Positions 11,490-24,800 of a stretch of 64,000 nucleotides of DNA are shown here, piece after piece; positions within the stretch are counted from its first letter, which is position 1; each line of letters begins with the position of its first letter. A program made the translations under genes and the position numbers. The notes below the pieces were generated by a model. It was not told the DNA's origin. It did not search any database and saw only the letters and a program-made list of their open reading frames with translations. Origin of the DNA: Imbricaverruca yamaguchii (Eukaryota; Arthropoda; Thecostraca; Neoverrucidae); contig JAOTOL010001096.1 in assembly GCA_034440575.1 (NCBI GenBank), forward strand, positions 33,501-97,500, given 5' to 3'.

Positions 11490-12010
11490 GGCCGCCGCCG
11501 AAGCCGCGCCGGCGGCCGGTGACGTCACCACCGCCAGCCGATGCCCGCGGCTCGTTTACCCTTCGGCGGGCACACAGAGCGCGGTCGTCTGGCGGCGAAC
11601 AGATGTTGTTGCGGCTAATAGGACGGCGCTCTGTTGACACGTCGCGCCCGCGTCGTGTGCCAACGTTTATAGCCATTGTAAAGTAGCAATAAACGGCGCG
11701 ACCAGTCGCTGATTCCCAGAGCCCCACCTGGCCGTCGAGACGATGATTGCACCCTCTCGCAGGCCGGCGGGTCGGCGCGGCCGTCGGACCCCGCTCGCGC
11801 GTCAACAGCGCCGCACGCCCCACGCTGACGCCCACGGCGGCGGCCGGGCGTGTGACGGTGAAACAGAAGGACGGCAGGCGTGGGCGCCTGTCGGTCTGTC
11901 GTATCGGCGCGGCCGGCGGCCCGGCCGTGGCTCAGGGTCCAGCCGGCGCAGCCCGCCGCTGCCCATGTCCATCGGCTGCTGTTTGGCCAAGATAAGCGCC
12001 TTTTAAAGGG
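11490..12010. promoter_or_regulatory. GC/CpG-rich island
   Basis: CpG-dense unique sequence immediately follows the 16-bp array. It contains a perfect CRE (TGACGTCA, 11520-11527), an AATAAA-containing stretch (about 11686) and many GCCGGC words. No splice-bounded exon or domain is visible, so I call it only as a candidate CpG island. Confidence 0.5.
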
Positions 12011-13555
12011 GTAGGCTAATCCCCGAGGTGAGATCGGGTGCGATTCGACGCGCCTCGACCATTATCCCTGTCAAATATTGACCACCGCGCTCGCTGACAC
12101 TGGCTGACACCCGAGCTGTCGCATGATAGTGACCCCTCCTGTCCAAGAGAAACGCACACCGGCCGGCACCTCACGCACACATGCGGCATGACGCATGGAC
12201 GAGGTCATCCCACAAACAGTTACCACTGCAGCCCAAGCCAGGGGCTCGGACTGTATCTTGTCTGAGATGTATTGCTGTATTGCTCGGGCGGTAGGCTGGT
12301 AGTGAGATTTGCTCGGCAGTCGGGCGCCCGCCCACTGCTCTGGTATTCCTGCAGGAGTTTGCACGTTTCCTGAGATAAACGTGGCAAAGCTTTTTCGGCT
12401 ATGTTACGATTGGGGTCCCGACAGCAAGAGTGACAGTATGTGTATCTTGTCCGGTGGTTCTATTCAATAGAACCACCGGACAAGATATCCAGGAGTGGTG
12501 CAACTGCCATTTAAGCTATGTCACAGCCAAACACATCGACTTGGCCCCGTAGTCATTTTTCTTAGTCGAGGCCAGGCCAACGATAATTGAATTGAATGCT
12601 CTTGAGTATTACCTCTTCGTAAAATAAAACCAACACATAATCATCATATTATGGTGATTAACAATCCAATTCAATCAGGAAAATCATGGGATATATATGG
12701 AGCATATTTACATATGCATTCTATGCAGAATGAGGTACGGGGTAAATTTGGACGACATACATTGTACATTTAGGGAGCCGAGGGTGAGGACAATGTCACA
12801 AGCCACTCATTTGATGCACAATTAATTACTTTTGAAAGCCATGTTTCCACGGCTCGAGTGCTTGTCATTGCAAAGACTGAACAGCTATCTTCTCCTATTC
12901 ATTCCTCGCAACAGTAAAACTACATCTTGCGTTGCAGCCTGATTTCCGAATCGGCTTTTAAGGTGGAATTGACCGAAAACGGTATTGACTATTCTGCATT
13001 CGGAATCGCCCTAACATCCTCCGACGTAGCAATAACCTGTCCGTTAACCCCGCTTTCTACTCCATATGTTAACCCCACATATATTTACTTCAACAGCAAA
13101 ATATATAAACAACTGCGTATAGCTATATGGATGTGGAGTGCAGATTACCAGGCTGTATTGGTAGATGTTCGTAGGTATCTCTACGAGTAGAAGTGAATTT
13201 CTTAACAATTATGATTCATGGAAATGGACGTTATAAAAGTCGAATACGTGATACATGGCAAAGGGTTAATACGATCCAAAGGTTAAGCCTGTAAACTAAA
13301 CATACTATAAGAAAATAATTAAAGAGACTGAGACTCTATCATCGATGCTGCATCAGCTTTCTAAAGAACCTATGTTCATCATTGTACTACACTAGTATGT
13401 ATTGGATTACAGTATTAGATGTCTGTCACACAGCACTTCAATGTGCAAATTCGATTAAATAATTGCACAACTACGAGAAACGGAGGTGGAGTAGAATAAA
13501 CACGCCTTCACACATTCAACAACACGTGCGGCTCCCTAGGTGTTCGGTCGTCCCC
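12011..13555. other. mostly AT-rich intergenic DNA
   Basis: Apart from the palindrome at 12443-12487 there is nothing that I can assign. The open frame 12927-13190 (87 codons, plus) has no recognised features. Confidence 0.45.
12443..12487. repeat. 45-bp near-perfect palindrome
   Basis: A 22-bp arm (12443-12464, containing CTTGTCCGGTGGTTC) is exactly inverted at 12466-12487 with a single C between the arms. The DNA on either side is not inverted, so the symmetry stops sharply. It would form a very stable cruciform or hairpin RNA. Confidence 0.95.
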
Positions 13556-15199
13556 CACCATGACGCCTGACCACCATCCAACAACAATTCAGCCACCAAA
13601 CCAGCCATCCCATGTTGCTACAAGCTGCTACATGACAGCGCGCTGCTACAGGCGGCTTCAGTTACATTGGCGTGTCGGCACCGTCGGCGCCGCCGTCGCC
13701 GTCGACTCGGACGCAGATCGGCGGAGGCAGCTGCGGCGGCCAGGCGGCTAATTGGCCGCACCGCCGCGGGAGGCGACTAAATGAAAGCGCGCGCCGCGCC
13801 GCGCCGGCGCGTGTCGGCGGCGCGTCGGCGGCGGCGCCGCAGCCCGCTCAGCTGTCGGCTCAGCTGTCGGCTCAAATGCCGTTCCGGTGTCGGCCGCACT
13901 GATCGAACCGACCACAGACACACAAACTCGGTCACGCATGCTCGACATTCTGCATTTGCCGCGCGCCGCGTGCGAAGCGTCATGTTTGTCGTGCCTGCCG
14001 GTAGAGGGCTTCGGGTTCCCCGCCGCGGCCGGCGCCAGCCGCCGGACGGCGACCTGAGCGAATCTCCCCCGGTTGCTGTGTCTTTCGGTCTTCCGTGAAA
14101 GGGAGCCATCCAACTGCCACGGCGTCAGCTCCTCTGCTGATACTGCAAACGAAACCGATGTACTCATAAGATCGATACTACAAACCAAGCTAATGTACTC
14201 AGGATAGCGTTACCACACACAATGAAGTTGCACATTGCCTTATCTGCCACTTGATTGTGTTTTCGCGAGCAAATACCTTTCACGCAAGAACAAACAGTGA
14301 CTAAGCTTCTGAAACTGTCCCACTTGCTAACTTCAGCTGGATCTTCACGATGCATTCGGTATGTGCTACTGATAGGACAGTGCTCCTAAGGCAAGCGAGG
14401 CGTTGATCACAGATACATTGCACACATGAATGCTGAATCTAGATTAAGTCTAATTTTATCAAACGTTCTGTATGCTATATATCTTAGCATTCCCTCATAT
14501 CTATCGTAGGCCTGCAATGTTTCACCCGAAATCCCTCTGAGTCTCCACCCATCTCCCCAGTACTCAATCACATCATTCCAGAATGTCGACCTCAACCCTC
14601 CCGAACCTCCATTGCAGCTCTCGCGACCTCAACCGTAAACGTCTGGGCCTCTATCGTAACTCTTCTGTTCTCTGCCATAATCCTCCAAATGCAATAGTCC
14701 AGATTCTCTGCTGCCCCGTCCCCAATGCCCTACCATGACCGCCTCACTCCATGCCGTAACCCTGCCGGTTCTCCGGTGTCACCGTCCCGAGTCTGCAGTA
14801 CAGCCCTCCCGAGCCCCTACTGTAACGCTCCCGAGCCCCTTGATCAGCACGAGGCGGCGCCGCCGTGACGCCGCTGTGACGCCGCCGTGTCTCTGTCGCC
14901 GCTCTCCTTGCGGCTCGGATGGCCGCGTCCCGTCGGCTCGGCTGACCCCGGCCACCCCGGCCAGGCGAGCTGTCAGCGGCCCCAGTGGGCCGCCCATTGT
15001 TGCCACGCCGGTGGCACAATGGGGGGCGGGGGTGGCTGATGCGCAGCCCAGATAAACTCGCCGCTCGTGACCGGGCCGCAGCCATATGGGCCGCTTTTTA
15101 CTCGCGGCGCACAGTGTTTGCTCCAGAAATGAGCGGCGCCCAGCCCATCTGTCATAGATTGGGCGGCGACTGTAAATGACCCGAGAGCACGGTCGTCGT
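13556..15199. promoter_or_regulatory. two GC/CpG-rich islands with AT-rich spacer
   Basis: Strongly CpG-rich blocks lie at about 13670-14095 and 14730-15180, with ordinary DNA between them. A short direct repeat CAGCTGTCGGCT occurs at about 13848-13871. Frames of 105-151 codons on both strands reflect base composition. No coding call is supported. Confidence 0.45.
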
Positions 15200-15772
15200 T
15201 GTCTTTCGAGTGGCATACTTCGCAGCAGCGGCATGTCTCAGTAGTGGCACACTGCGAGGTAGCCTGCGGTAACTACTGGTAGTGACGTATTCCACGACAG
15301 CAGTACCTGTCAGTAGTGAGACACCGCGCAACACTGATACCTATCGATAGTGGCACACTTCGCATCATCGGTATCCATCAGCAGTGACACACTCTGCAGT
15401 GCCGGTACCTATCAGCAGTGACACACTCGGCAGCGCCAGTCCCTATCAGCAGTGACACACACGGCAGTGCCGGTACCTATCAGCAGTGACACACTCGGCA
15501 GCGCCAGTCCCTATCAGCAGTGACACACACGGCAGTGCCGGTACCTATCAGCAGTGACACACTCGGTAGCGCCGGTACCTATCAGCAGTGACACACTCGG
15601 CAGCGCCGGTACCTATCAACAGTGACACTCGGCAGCGCCGGTACCTATCAGCAGTGACACACTCGGCAGCGCCGGTACCTATCAGCAGTGACACTCGGCA
15701 GCGCCGGTACCTATCAGCAGTGACACACTCGGCAGTGCCGGTACCTATCAGCAGTGACACACACGGCAGCGG
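15200..15772. repeat. 34-bp minisatellite with dimer substructure
   Basis: Each unit carries GGTACCTATCAGCAGTGACA followed by CACTCGGCAGCGCC. Copies before about 15345 are heavily degenerate; those after are close to each other. A two-unit (68-bp) alternation of CCAGTCCC and CCGGTACC versions occurs at about 15425-15560. Some units are 32 bp through loss of one CA. Confidence 0.95.
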
Positions 15773-16300
15773 TGCGGAGATCCCGGGGCACCAAACGTGT
15801 CAAGCCTGGCGATGTGGAGCTGGATCAAGCTCCCAGGATGGAACATTGCATATCCGATCATGCAACGTTGCATACATTGCAGAACATGAGACTCGAAGAG
15901 CAATACATAGGCACACTATCAACGTCAATGTGTCCTATGGCATTGACATATATATGTGCCTTAATGCGACATCTAATTACGAATTCCATATGTATATGGT
16001 ATCGTTTTCGCACCTGTTTCCAACGAACAGAAACACAGAGTTTAATGTATTCCAATCCCAACACGAGCACAACTTGAGTCACTCTCATCACCTGCGGCAC
16101 ATCTTCGGAAACACTGCCAATTGCAGGGTGCCCTATTTTGGTCACTTCTGTTCTATGATGTCTCCCATTTATATGCTTCCATCTGCCATGAAACTGAATG
16201 AGATGCTTAATCAGTGCCGGAGCTAAGGCGGATGTCTCACATGCATAGATTAATCAATTCGCCAACCGAATGTTTATCGATGGTGGTTATTGGATTTACG
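15773..16300. other. unannotated intergenic DNA
   Basis: The frame at 15588-16226 continues out of the array and is not supported as a gene. Confidence 0.4.
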
Positions 16301-16441
16301 ACGCGTCGACCATTGAATCATATAGCGTCGACAATCTCTCAAGCTGATTGGTCGCGGGTAAAAAGTAACGGCAGGTGAGACTCGAACCCCCAATCTTTCT
16401 ATTGTGAGACGGACAACTTAAGCCCAAACTACTCGTCCCCC
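16300..16441 (-). repeat. tRNA-like SINE fragment (minus strand)
   Basis: Read on the minus strand, 16441 to about 16365 gives a tRNA-like order: GGGGACGAGTAGTTTGGGC, a CACAATA-containing loop, then GGGGGTTCGAGTCTCACC, a good box B. A box A match is poor. No target duplication was found, so this could also be a degraded tRNA pseudogene. Confidence 0.4.
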
Positions 16442-16639
16442 GAAATGTTTGTCAACAAGTTGCTTTAGGTGAGCTGGAAGGTGAGCGGGTAATCCGAGAA
16501 TAAACGTTCACTTTTCGAGGTGATCGCACGACAAACCTTAATATTGATTGATTTGTATGCTCATGCACTGAAGTTTCCAGTTTTCCCAAGGACTGGACAA
16601 AATTCATTTTGCCCCTGCAATGCGGGAAAAGGTTAATTT

Positions 16640-17110
16640 CGTCGATGAGAACCAGCAGGCGACTGGCACTTATGCGCCACTTGTATCCCAGCCGCCAGCC
16701 GGCGAAGCTGCGGCGTGCTCGCCCGTGCGTGCTGTATCCGTGCGACACTGCCATGTCCGCCAATAAGCGGCCACGCGTCCGCTTCGTGACGCATGCGCCA
16801 GAAAAACGGGGAGAGGAATTTTCCCACACTCGAGACATTCGTAGATAGCGCACCAGGTGATTATTAGCCGGACCCAATGCGCATCATTACCGCCCGCCGG
16901 CGGGGCGGCTCGTTTTAGAAACGTGATCGGCTCGGCCGGTCGCGCATTCACACCGAGCTGGTGCGCGCGCAGCGCTCACGGCAGCGGCCGTTCCGACCGC
17001 GGACGTGCCGGGCGTTCTGCGCGTCACGGCCGCCTATCCACCGACACTGTGCGCCGCCGCAGCCAACATAAAACGCCACCAAATCGGGCCATCATCATCA
17101 TTTCATCTCG
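16640..17110. promoter_or_regulatory. GC/CpG-rich island
   Basis: CpG-dense unique DNA with repeated GCCGCC and GGCGG words, abruptly giving way to AT-rich sequence at about 17300. No exon can be supported. Confidence 0.45.
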
Positions 17111-17780
17111 GCGCACCGAGCCGACCCAACTATGTGCGTTATTATTAATCGGGCGTTGGTGTTGTGGTGACCCGTGCGACCTCCTGACCTGGCAATGGCG
17201 AAGGAGGAACCTCCGGGAACCACTAGAGAAGTCGCTGCCAGGGAAGTTTGGTTCCTGGTGCTCTCGATTTGTGACAGATGTAATCGCGAGGGCAGAGCAT
17301 TCAGTGTAATAATAATGCTTGAATAGCAGACATCCAATGAATGGGGCATTAGCTTGCTACGCTACCCTATTTCTCATGTCACATACATAATTTTAATCGG
17401 ATATACACACATAGATAGGCACGACAAACTTTGGTCTACCCAGGTTCAAGCTCATGTAGTAAGCAGGTGTGAGAGTATTTTGATAATTATAATAGGTATA
17501 ATCATAAATATAATAAGTACTAATCATGAAAAATGAACTACCGGTATAAATTGATAGGTAGTAATATCTTGACTCAGTGCCGGCTCCGACTGATTTTATA
17601 CTTGTTACTTACGCATTCTCTCTGTGCACTGAAAGCGGTGGAAATACTGGGCAGGGCGCGCCTTTGGTGCAAAGTTAGGAAGGACGAAAATGCTTCCATT
17701 GCTGTATTTTTCGGTATCATCATAACCAATTTTCCCTTTGACCCTTGCGAAATTTGTACTATGTTGGCGAATATTAATTA

Positions 17781-18310
<530 letters not shown>

Positions 18311-20514
18311 ATCCATTTGTATATGTTCACATCGTTAGCGCAATTTATCCAATGGGTACTTACCACACACGCGCATATGTCATTTAGTGTTGCTACGACA
18401 ACATCACAATTCACTGCATCAAGAAATACGATACTTACATGGACACTTCGCTTATGATTGAAAGTTGTTGACAACTGTACTGTGGCTGTGTAAATGGAGC
18501 GCGTGCTGGTGCGCAAAGCAGTGCCCAACGCCGCTGCCAAGTATACACAAGGACTACAAAGTGTATGTGTATGATAGAGATATAGAGGTGTAAATATATT
18601 CATATATCTCCTAATCTATGAATATTGTTCAGTGCTTTTATCTCGTATTCTTATCTTTACAGTAATATGTGCACACAAATCCTTCACCAAGTTGGATAAT
18701 CCGCAAAACCGTGCATTCCTCAACTGAAGAAAATCCAGATAAGTTAGCGCGCACCAAAACTCACTTTCAGTTTCGAAATTCCTAATTCCTGGAATGTAGT
18801 CCTACAATTGAGACAAACTGAACAAATTGATGAAGATGCGAAACTGCACCGTCATCAGCCAGCAGCAGAACCTCTGGTTTTTTATTTAGAACTGTCTGTT
18901 TTTGCTCAAACATGACAAAAGCGACACCGCCTGTTTCCACAGTCGAGGGTGAGTCTAATTCCGCATCACCTTGTTATCTCGGCCACCATGTGAGTAGCTG
19001 CACAACATTTTGTTTAGAGCAGGTAGGGTCAAAGTACATGTCTAACGTAAGGCGAATAATACCAAAGGTCAAGCTCGTATCATATCAAGCGAGTCCATGC
19101 TCTCAAAACTGTCTGCTTTTCAGACTTAGCTGTCTTATCATATATTAATTTAGAATAAATTTAGTTGGTGTCTATAATGTCTGGTCCAAAAGACCACTGG
19201 GTGTCAGGCTGAGCCTGGCATGGCTAGATTCACGGTGACAGGCGTGGCGAAACACACTCTGCTACTTGGATTTGAACCGCGAATTTTAATGTTCAAGCTA
19301 AATAGTCCCAAATATTGAGGACAGATTCTAGAACATGTGCAATACATCCAAACTCAGGATTCAAACATGCTTGGTATGATCAGAAAAGGCGTAGGATCTT
19401 CGCACTCGTGTTCTGTCCGTTACTCGGGAGTACATGACGAGCTGTATTATGCGTCTACACCGTACGTATGTACGTATGTGTATATATATGCACTGTATGT
19501 GCACTGTACGTACACCGTAAGTGTTCAATTATGTCCCTGCAACCAATGCTGGTCAGCAGTGACACGCAGTCAATGGAAGAGACTTGTGGCTTTGCAATTT
19601 ATATGTTTTGGGGGAGGGGAGCAAGGACAATTAGCTGACAGTTGCATGCCATAACGTTACGAGGTAGTGTATTGCAGGGAGAGGGATAGGAGTTGGTGGT
19701 TATGGCAGTAATGGTTAGACAGTGATCTCGACAACCGTAAAACCTGCCAGAGTATCGTTGGAGCAGGAATAAACATGATGACGTCGTTGAAGTTGACGTT
19801 ATCGATAACAAACAGGTGGCTGACGGAATACCCTATGAAGGTCCACCAGAAACATACCTACCTGCCTAGTTAAGTAGGTAGGTGGTGCTTGTAATTCGTT
19901 TTAAGCACGCCAATATATCCATGATCCGTTTTCCAAAAATGTGTTTTTGTATCTTCAGGTGAGTTCTGGGTGACGTTCAAGTTTCTAGTGAAAAATTACA
20001 TCGCCGAAGAATAGACATCGGGGATAACCACAAGCTAGCTTCTGCCTTGAGAGGGGAACCTTCATGTTTGTTTTGAATCATATGCGCCACAATCAGTCAC
20101 TCAAGGTCCTGTCGCATCTGTCTCATCTGCCGCAAAAGTCGACCGGCGGGCGGTAGCTCGCAATGCTGCCGTAGAAGTCAATACAATCTCAGTAATTTTG
20201 CACGAGCGAGTTCTGATTAAACATACACCACTATATTCTACATTTCATGCTTTTGTGTGTATGAACATTTGATGCTTTTGTGTCAATCACAATATTCAGA
20301 GTTCGTTGACATATGCTTCGACTGAACATAAAAATGACCACAAAAACAACCACTATGTTTCGTATTATTCATTGCGCAAGTATGTTGTGTCTCAATCTAT
20401 TACATCATTAAAAATGTGTCACGTACTGGGGCAAGCGAGACGCCGAGTTTGTGCACCTCTGAATGTGACGAAGTGCCATAATGCACGGTTTGCTTCATAT
20501 CCGGCCCTCAGCCG
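18311..20514. other. unannotated intergenic DNA
   Basis: No gene supported. A short hairpin (ACCTACCT / AGGTAGGT) lies at about 19857-19884. A box B-like GGTTCAAATCC on the minus strand at about 19270 lacks a matching box A. Confidence 0.4.
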
Positions 20515-20895
20515 TGACGAACTGGTACGGTCCTCACAATGGTAGCCCTGACGTATCCGTTCCCCAGCTGTAGTACGGTCCTCACTATGATAACTTGGAC
20601 GTCTCCGTTCCCCAGCTGTAGTACGGTCCTCACAATGGTAGCCTGGACGTCTCCGTTCCCCAGCTGTAGTAAGGTCCTCACTATGATAGCCCGGACGTCT
20701 CCGTTCCCCAGCTGTAGTACGGTCCTCACTATGATAGCCGGACGTCTCCGTTCCCCAGCTGTAGTACGGTCCTCACTATGATAGCCCGGACGTCTCCATT
20801 CCCCAGCTGTAGTACGGTCCTCACTATGATAGCCAGGGCGTCTCCGATTCCCACCCGTGAGAGAACTGGTGTGGTCCTCACTATAGGTAGCCCGG
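20515..20895. repeat. 48-bp minisatellite, about 8 copies
   Basis: Units contain TAGTACGGTCCTCACTATGA and CCGGACGTCTCCGTTCCCC. The last copy (about 20840-20895) is diverged. Because 48 is a multiple of three the frames through it stay open, giving a false 16-residue repeat protein. Confidence 0.95.
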
Positions 20896-21843
20896 ACGTC
20901 TTCTTCGCTCGGAAAATATTATTTTCTCTTCACATAGCTTTAAGCATTCATAAAGTGTTGTAGACTGTTTCTTGCGGCTTGAAGCCGGGAAAATGTTCAA
21001 ATGTATCATCCAAATGCATGGGAAGGCACCCCAAAGCTCCACCACTGAACTGCGTTGCCCCCGGTATCTCACAACGAAGTGAGGTAAAAGGAAAGAAGTG
21101 ACGGAAGGGCGAAAGGAGGAGGGGATGAAGGAGGACGAGAGGGGTGGAATCTCCGCCTGATATTCCACATCGGCAAATAATCCATTTCTGGCGATACTGT
21201 ATGTTGTAATTCTAATGCAGGAGAGTGGGCGACCATCTGATGTCACTCAAACTCGCACTCACACACCCCAAGTCGATCGGACAGGTCAGGCCACGCAGCA
21301 ATCTCTGCTTCGTTGTGCCTCCTTGTGACCGGCAGTTGATCACCAATAAATGGCAGTCCCTGGTGGGACCGTTCGAACCCGCATGTGGTTTGTATCGAGC
21401 TGCCGTCCGGCTGCGACCCATCGAACATCTTATCACGTTCACCCCGCAAATGACAAACACCATTTTCAGAGCATAACCTGTCACATTAATTGACTCGGAG
21501 CTTTTTTGTGAGTGACGGAAACCTTGTTTGGCCGTCCCACTGTAATAACGTCGGCTTGGACACCCGCACAATCAGCGCGAATCAGGCAATTTAGAACCTT
21601 TTGACCTTGTAGGGTCTTACCGTTCGGCGGCGATTATCCCTGATTATGGCCGACGTCTGGCCAGTTATATCATTATGTGGCGACAGAGCGACTGCGAGAG
21701 AGAACGCAGCTTCTCCTTCCAGGTGCCGCCGATTCTAATAGCTCAATTTGACGCAAGAAGGTGCGCGCACAAGCGATCATTATGCTGATTGTGGTCGCTA
21801 ATTGCTTGAGCCGGGCGGCCGACACGCCGACTCGGCACCGTCT
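20896..21843. other. unique intergenic DNA
   Basis: No gene seen. The interval 21480-21830 is non-repetitive and holds ATTAATTG, GATTATCC, GATTATGG and GCTAATTG words, which are homeodomain-like core sites. It might be regulatory, but that is only an inference from motif density. Confidence 0.35.
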
Positions 21844-23062
21844 GCCTCCGGAGGGCCTCCTCATCGACCCCCTCCGGAGGACCTCCTCCACCGACCCTCT
21901 CCTGAGGACCTCCTCATCGACCCCCTCCGGAGGGCCTCCTCATCGACCCCCTCCGGAGGGCCTCCTCCATCGACTCTCTCCGAAGGGGCTCCTCAATCGA
22001 CCCCCTCCGGAGGACCTCCTCCATCGACCCTCTCCGGAGGACTTCCTCATCGACCCCCTCCGGAGGACCTCCTCCATCACCCTCTCCGGAGGGCCTCCTC
22101 CATCGACCCTCTCCGGAGGGCCTCCTCCATCAACCCCCTCCGGAGGACCTCCTCCATCGACCCCCTCCGGAGGGCCTCCTCATCGACCCCCACCGGAGGG
22201 CCTCCTCATCGACCCCCTCCGGAGGACCTCCTCCATCGACCCCCTCCGGAGGGCCTCCTCATCGACCCCCTCCGGAGGACCTCCTCCATCGACCCCTCCG
22301 GAGGACCTCCTCCATCGACCCCCTCCGGAGGGCCTCCTCATCGACCCCCACCGGAGGGCCTCCTCATCGACCCCCTCCGGAGGACCTCCTCCATCGACCC
22401 TCTCCGGAAGGCCTCCTCCATCGACCCCCTCCGGAGGGCCTCCTCCATCGACCCCCTCCGGAGGGCCTCCTCCATCGACCCCTCCGGAGGGCCTCCTCCA
22501 TCGACCCCTCCGGAGGGCCTCCTCCATCGACCCCCTCCGAAGGACCTCCTCTATCGACCCCCTCCGGAGGGCCTCCTCATCGACCCTCTCCGGAGGACCT
22601 CCTCCATCGACCCCATCCGGAGGACCTCCTCCATCGACCCCCTCCGGAGGACCTCCTCCATCGAGCCCTCCGGAGGACCTCCTCCATCGACCCTCTCCGG
22701 AGGGCCTCCTCATCGACCTCCTCCGGCCTCCTCATTCGACCCCCTCCGGAGGGCCCCCTCATCGGCCCTTTCCGGAGGGCCTCCTCCATCGACCCTCTCC
22801 CGAGGACCTCCTCCATCGACCCCCTCCGGAGGACCTCCTCCATCGACCCCCTCCGGAGGACCTCCTCATCGACACCCTCCCGAGGACCTCCTCCAGCGAC
22901 CTCTCCGGAGGGCTACCTCAATCGACTTCTTCCGGAGGGGCTCCTCTGTCGGCCCCCTCCGGAATGCCTCCTCCACCGACACCCTCCGGAAGGCCTCCTC
23001 CATCGGCCCTCTCCGGAGAGCCTCCCTATCGGCCCCTTCGGAGGACCCCTCCATCGCCTGTC
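21844..23062. repeat. 28-bp minisatellite, about 43 copies
   Basis: Each unit combines CCTCCTCCATCGACCCC with the 10-bp palindrome CCTCCGGAGG. Recurrent variants are a one-C deletion, loss of one CTC (CTCATCG versus CTCCATCG) and GGAC/GGGC alternation. The last 250 bp are more diverged. It has strong C/T strand asymmetry. Stop-free frames of up to 465 codons cross it on the plus strand and are artefacts of the unit. Confidence 0.97.
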
Positions 23063-23892
23063 CCCCTTCCCATCCACCTGCCAATACCCCACGTTTAAAA
23101 AATGAATTATTTCCTGTGTTAAACATTTACCGCAGCTTATCAAAATTAATGTATGAGAACCAAAGTAGATGGCGTGACAGACATGCGGCAATGAACTGAA
23201 CAGTTGCGGTATTCTTTGCATGTTTTGAAAGTTTTTTTTTCATTCTTCCATTATAAACGTAGCCATTTTCTGGTGGCTGTCCATTTCCTCCAAATTTTCC
23301 CTCCCTACCTGATATCCTTTAAATGCTTGCTTTTAAAATTTGTTTTATCTGTTCTCACCGAATTTATATTTTCTTTGTTTTCTTTTTCCTCTCCCTTGTT
23401 TCCTAAGTTCGTCAGTGATGCATTCCTATATGTGTGCGAGTGATCTACGTGTGTGCTTGTGTATAAGCATGCATGTATGTAGGTATGTGTCAGCTACTTG
23501 GCAGTCTGTATCGCGTGCACACTTATTTTACATCGCACCTGGGCCAGGCCCGTTCAGGTGGCTGGATCGCCTATGGGTACGCAAGTACTCCTTATACCCC
23601 TGGGATGCCATGGATTACTATGATTTCCTTGGTTTCTAGATGCTGGCTAATCTACAAATTTGGCTGTCGATCTTCCTTCCGATTTTGCAGTCTGCATGTC
23701 AGCCTCTTTTTGGTTCCTTTGCAGGAAATGCTGTTGCAATTTCTCTTTCCAAAAGAATTTGGTGTCCTGAGCGACACACTGTACACAGTTTTCCGTGGCG
23801 GCACACACTGCTATGCAGCTGTGAGGTATCTACACCAGCTACCGTGCGCACCGTTCAGCGTTCTAACCGAGCCATCTCTGCGTAGCCTCCTT
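23063..23892. other. unannotated T-rich intergenic DNA
   Basis: T- and pyrimidine-rich sequence at 23220-23420. The frame 23473-23952 (159 codons) runs into the next array and is unrecognised. Confidence 0.4.
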
Positions 23893-24326
23893 CGCCGACC
23901 GTGGATCACCTCTGACGTTGAACCGCACGCTCCGACCGCGGATCACCTCTGACGTTGAACCGCACGCTCCGACCGCGGATCACTTCTGACGTTGAACCGC
24001 ACGCTCCGACCGCGGATCACTTCTGACGTTGAACCGCACGCTCCGACCGCGGATCACTTCTGACGTTAAACCGCACGCTCCGACCGCGGATCACTTCTGA
24101 CGTTGAACCGCACGCTCCGACCGCAGATCACATCTGACGTTGAACCGCACGCTCCGACCGCGGATCACTTCTGACGTTGAACCGCACGCTCCGACCGCGG
24201 ATCACTTCTGACGTTGAACCGCACGCTCCGACCGCGGATCACCTCTGACGTTGAACCGCACGCTCCGACCGCAGATCACCTCTGACGTTGAACCGCACGC
24301 TCCGACCGCAGATCACTTCTGACGTT
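23893..24326. repeat. 37-bp minisatellite, about 11.7 copies
   Basis: Units contain CTGACGTTGAACCGCACGCT followed by CCGACCGCGGATCA. Copies differ by only one or two bases, so the array is young or well homogenised. Several copies share an internal CGCAG variant. Confidence 0.97.
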
Positions 24327-24800
24327 GAGCACGTCTTCAACGGCACTTGACGCGCTAATGCCGATCACCGGGCCATCATATCAAACACACTGACAGGATG
24401 ATTATCCTATTTTCAACCATCGCGTAGTTTATTCTCGGCTGATCATTAGCTACCGGGGTTACTCGCGGACCGGCGGGCCGCCGGCCGCCGCCGGCCGCCG
24501 CCGAACTACCGCCGAGCGCGCCAGATTAGACGCGCCGCCGCAGGTCGCGCGCGCCTCGTTTTCCCACGCCGTGGGCGACACCTTGCAGAGGAGTAACGCC
24601 AGTAGTGCCCTGTCGACGGCCACCGTGGCTCGGTGGAATGTCGAGCGTGTGTCGGGCGGCCGCTCCGCGAGGGGCTGCGTGACGGCCACCGGCTGCAGGG
24701 GACGGGCGCCTGCCTGGACGGCCAGTTGGCCAGCCTCGGGAATGCCACCGAGGGGCGTTGCGCTTGCTGGCGGCCGGCTTTTGTTTCCAGGTGCTATCCA
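24327..24800. promoter_or_regulatory. GC/CpG-rich island beside 37-bp array
   Basis: A short AT-rich unique stretch with GATTATCC and CTGATCATTAGC (24390-24450) is followed by CpG-dense sequence. There are GCCGCCGGCC repeats at 24478-24500. Frames on both strands reflect composition only. Confidence 0.45.

Noticed and set aside
19250..19330. tRNA-like box B (GGTTCAAATCC, minus strand)
   Set aside because: No box A at the right distance and no cloverleaf could be drawn.
21761..23199. Long plus-strand open frames of 445 and 465 codons, Pro/Ser-rich
   Set aside because: They coincide with the 28-bp array, whose unit lacks stops in these frames. Two frames are open at once, and there is no domain or flanking gene structure.
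23893..24326. CRISPR-like array of 37-bp repeats
   Set aside because: The repeats are directly adjacent with no unique spacers, and the sequence is eukaryotic. It is a minisatellite.
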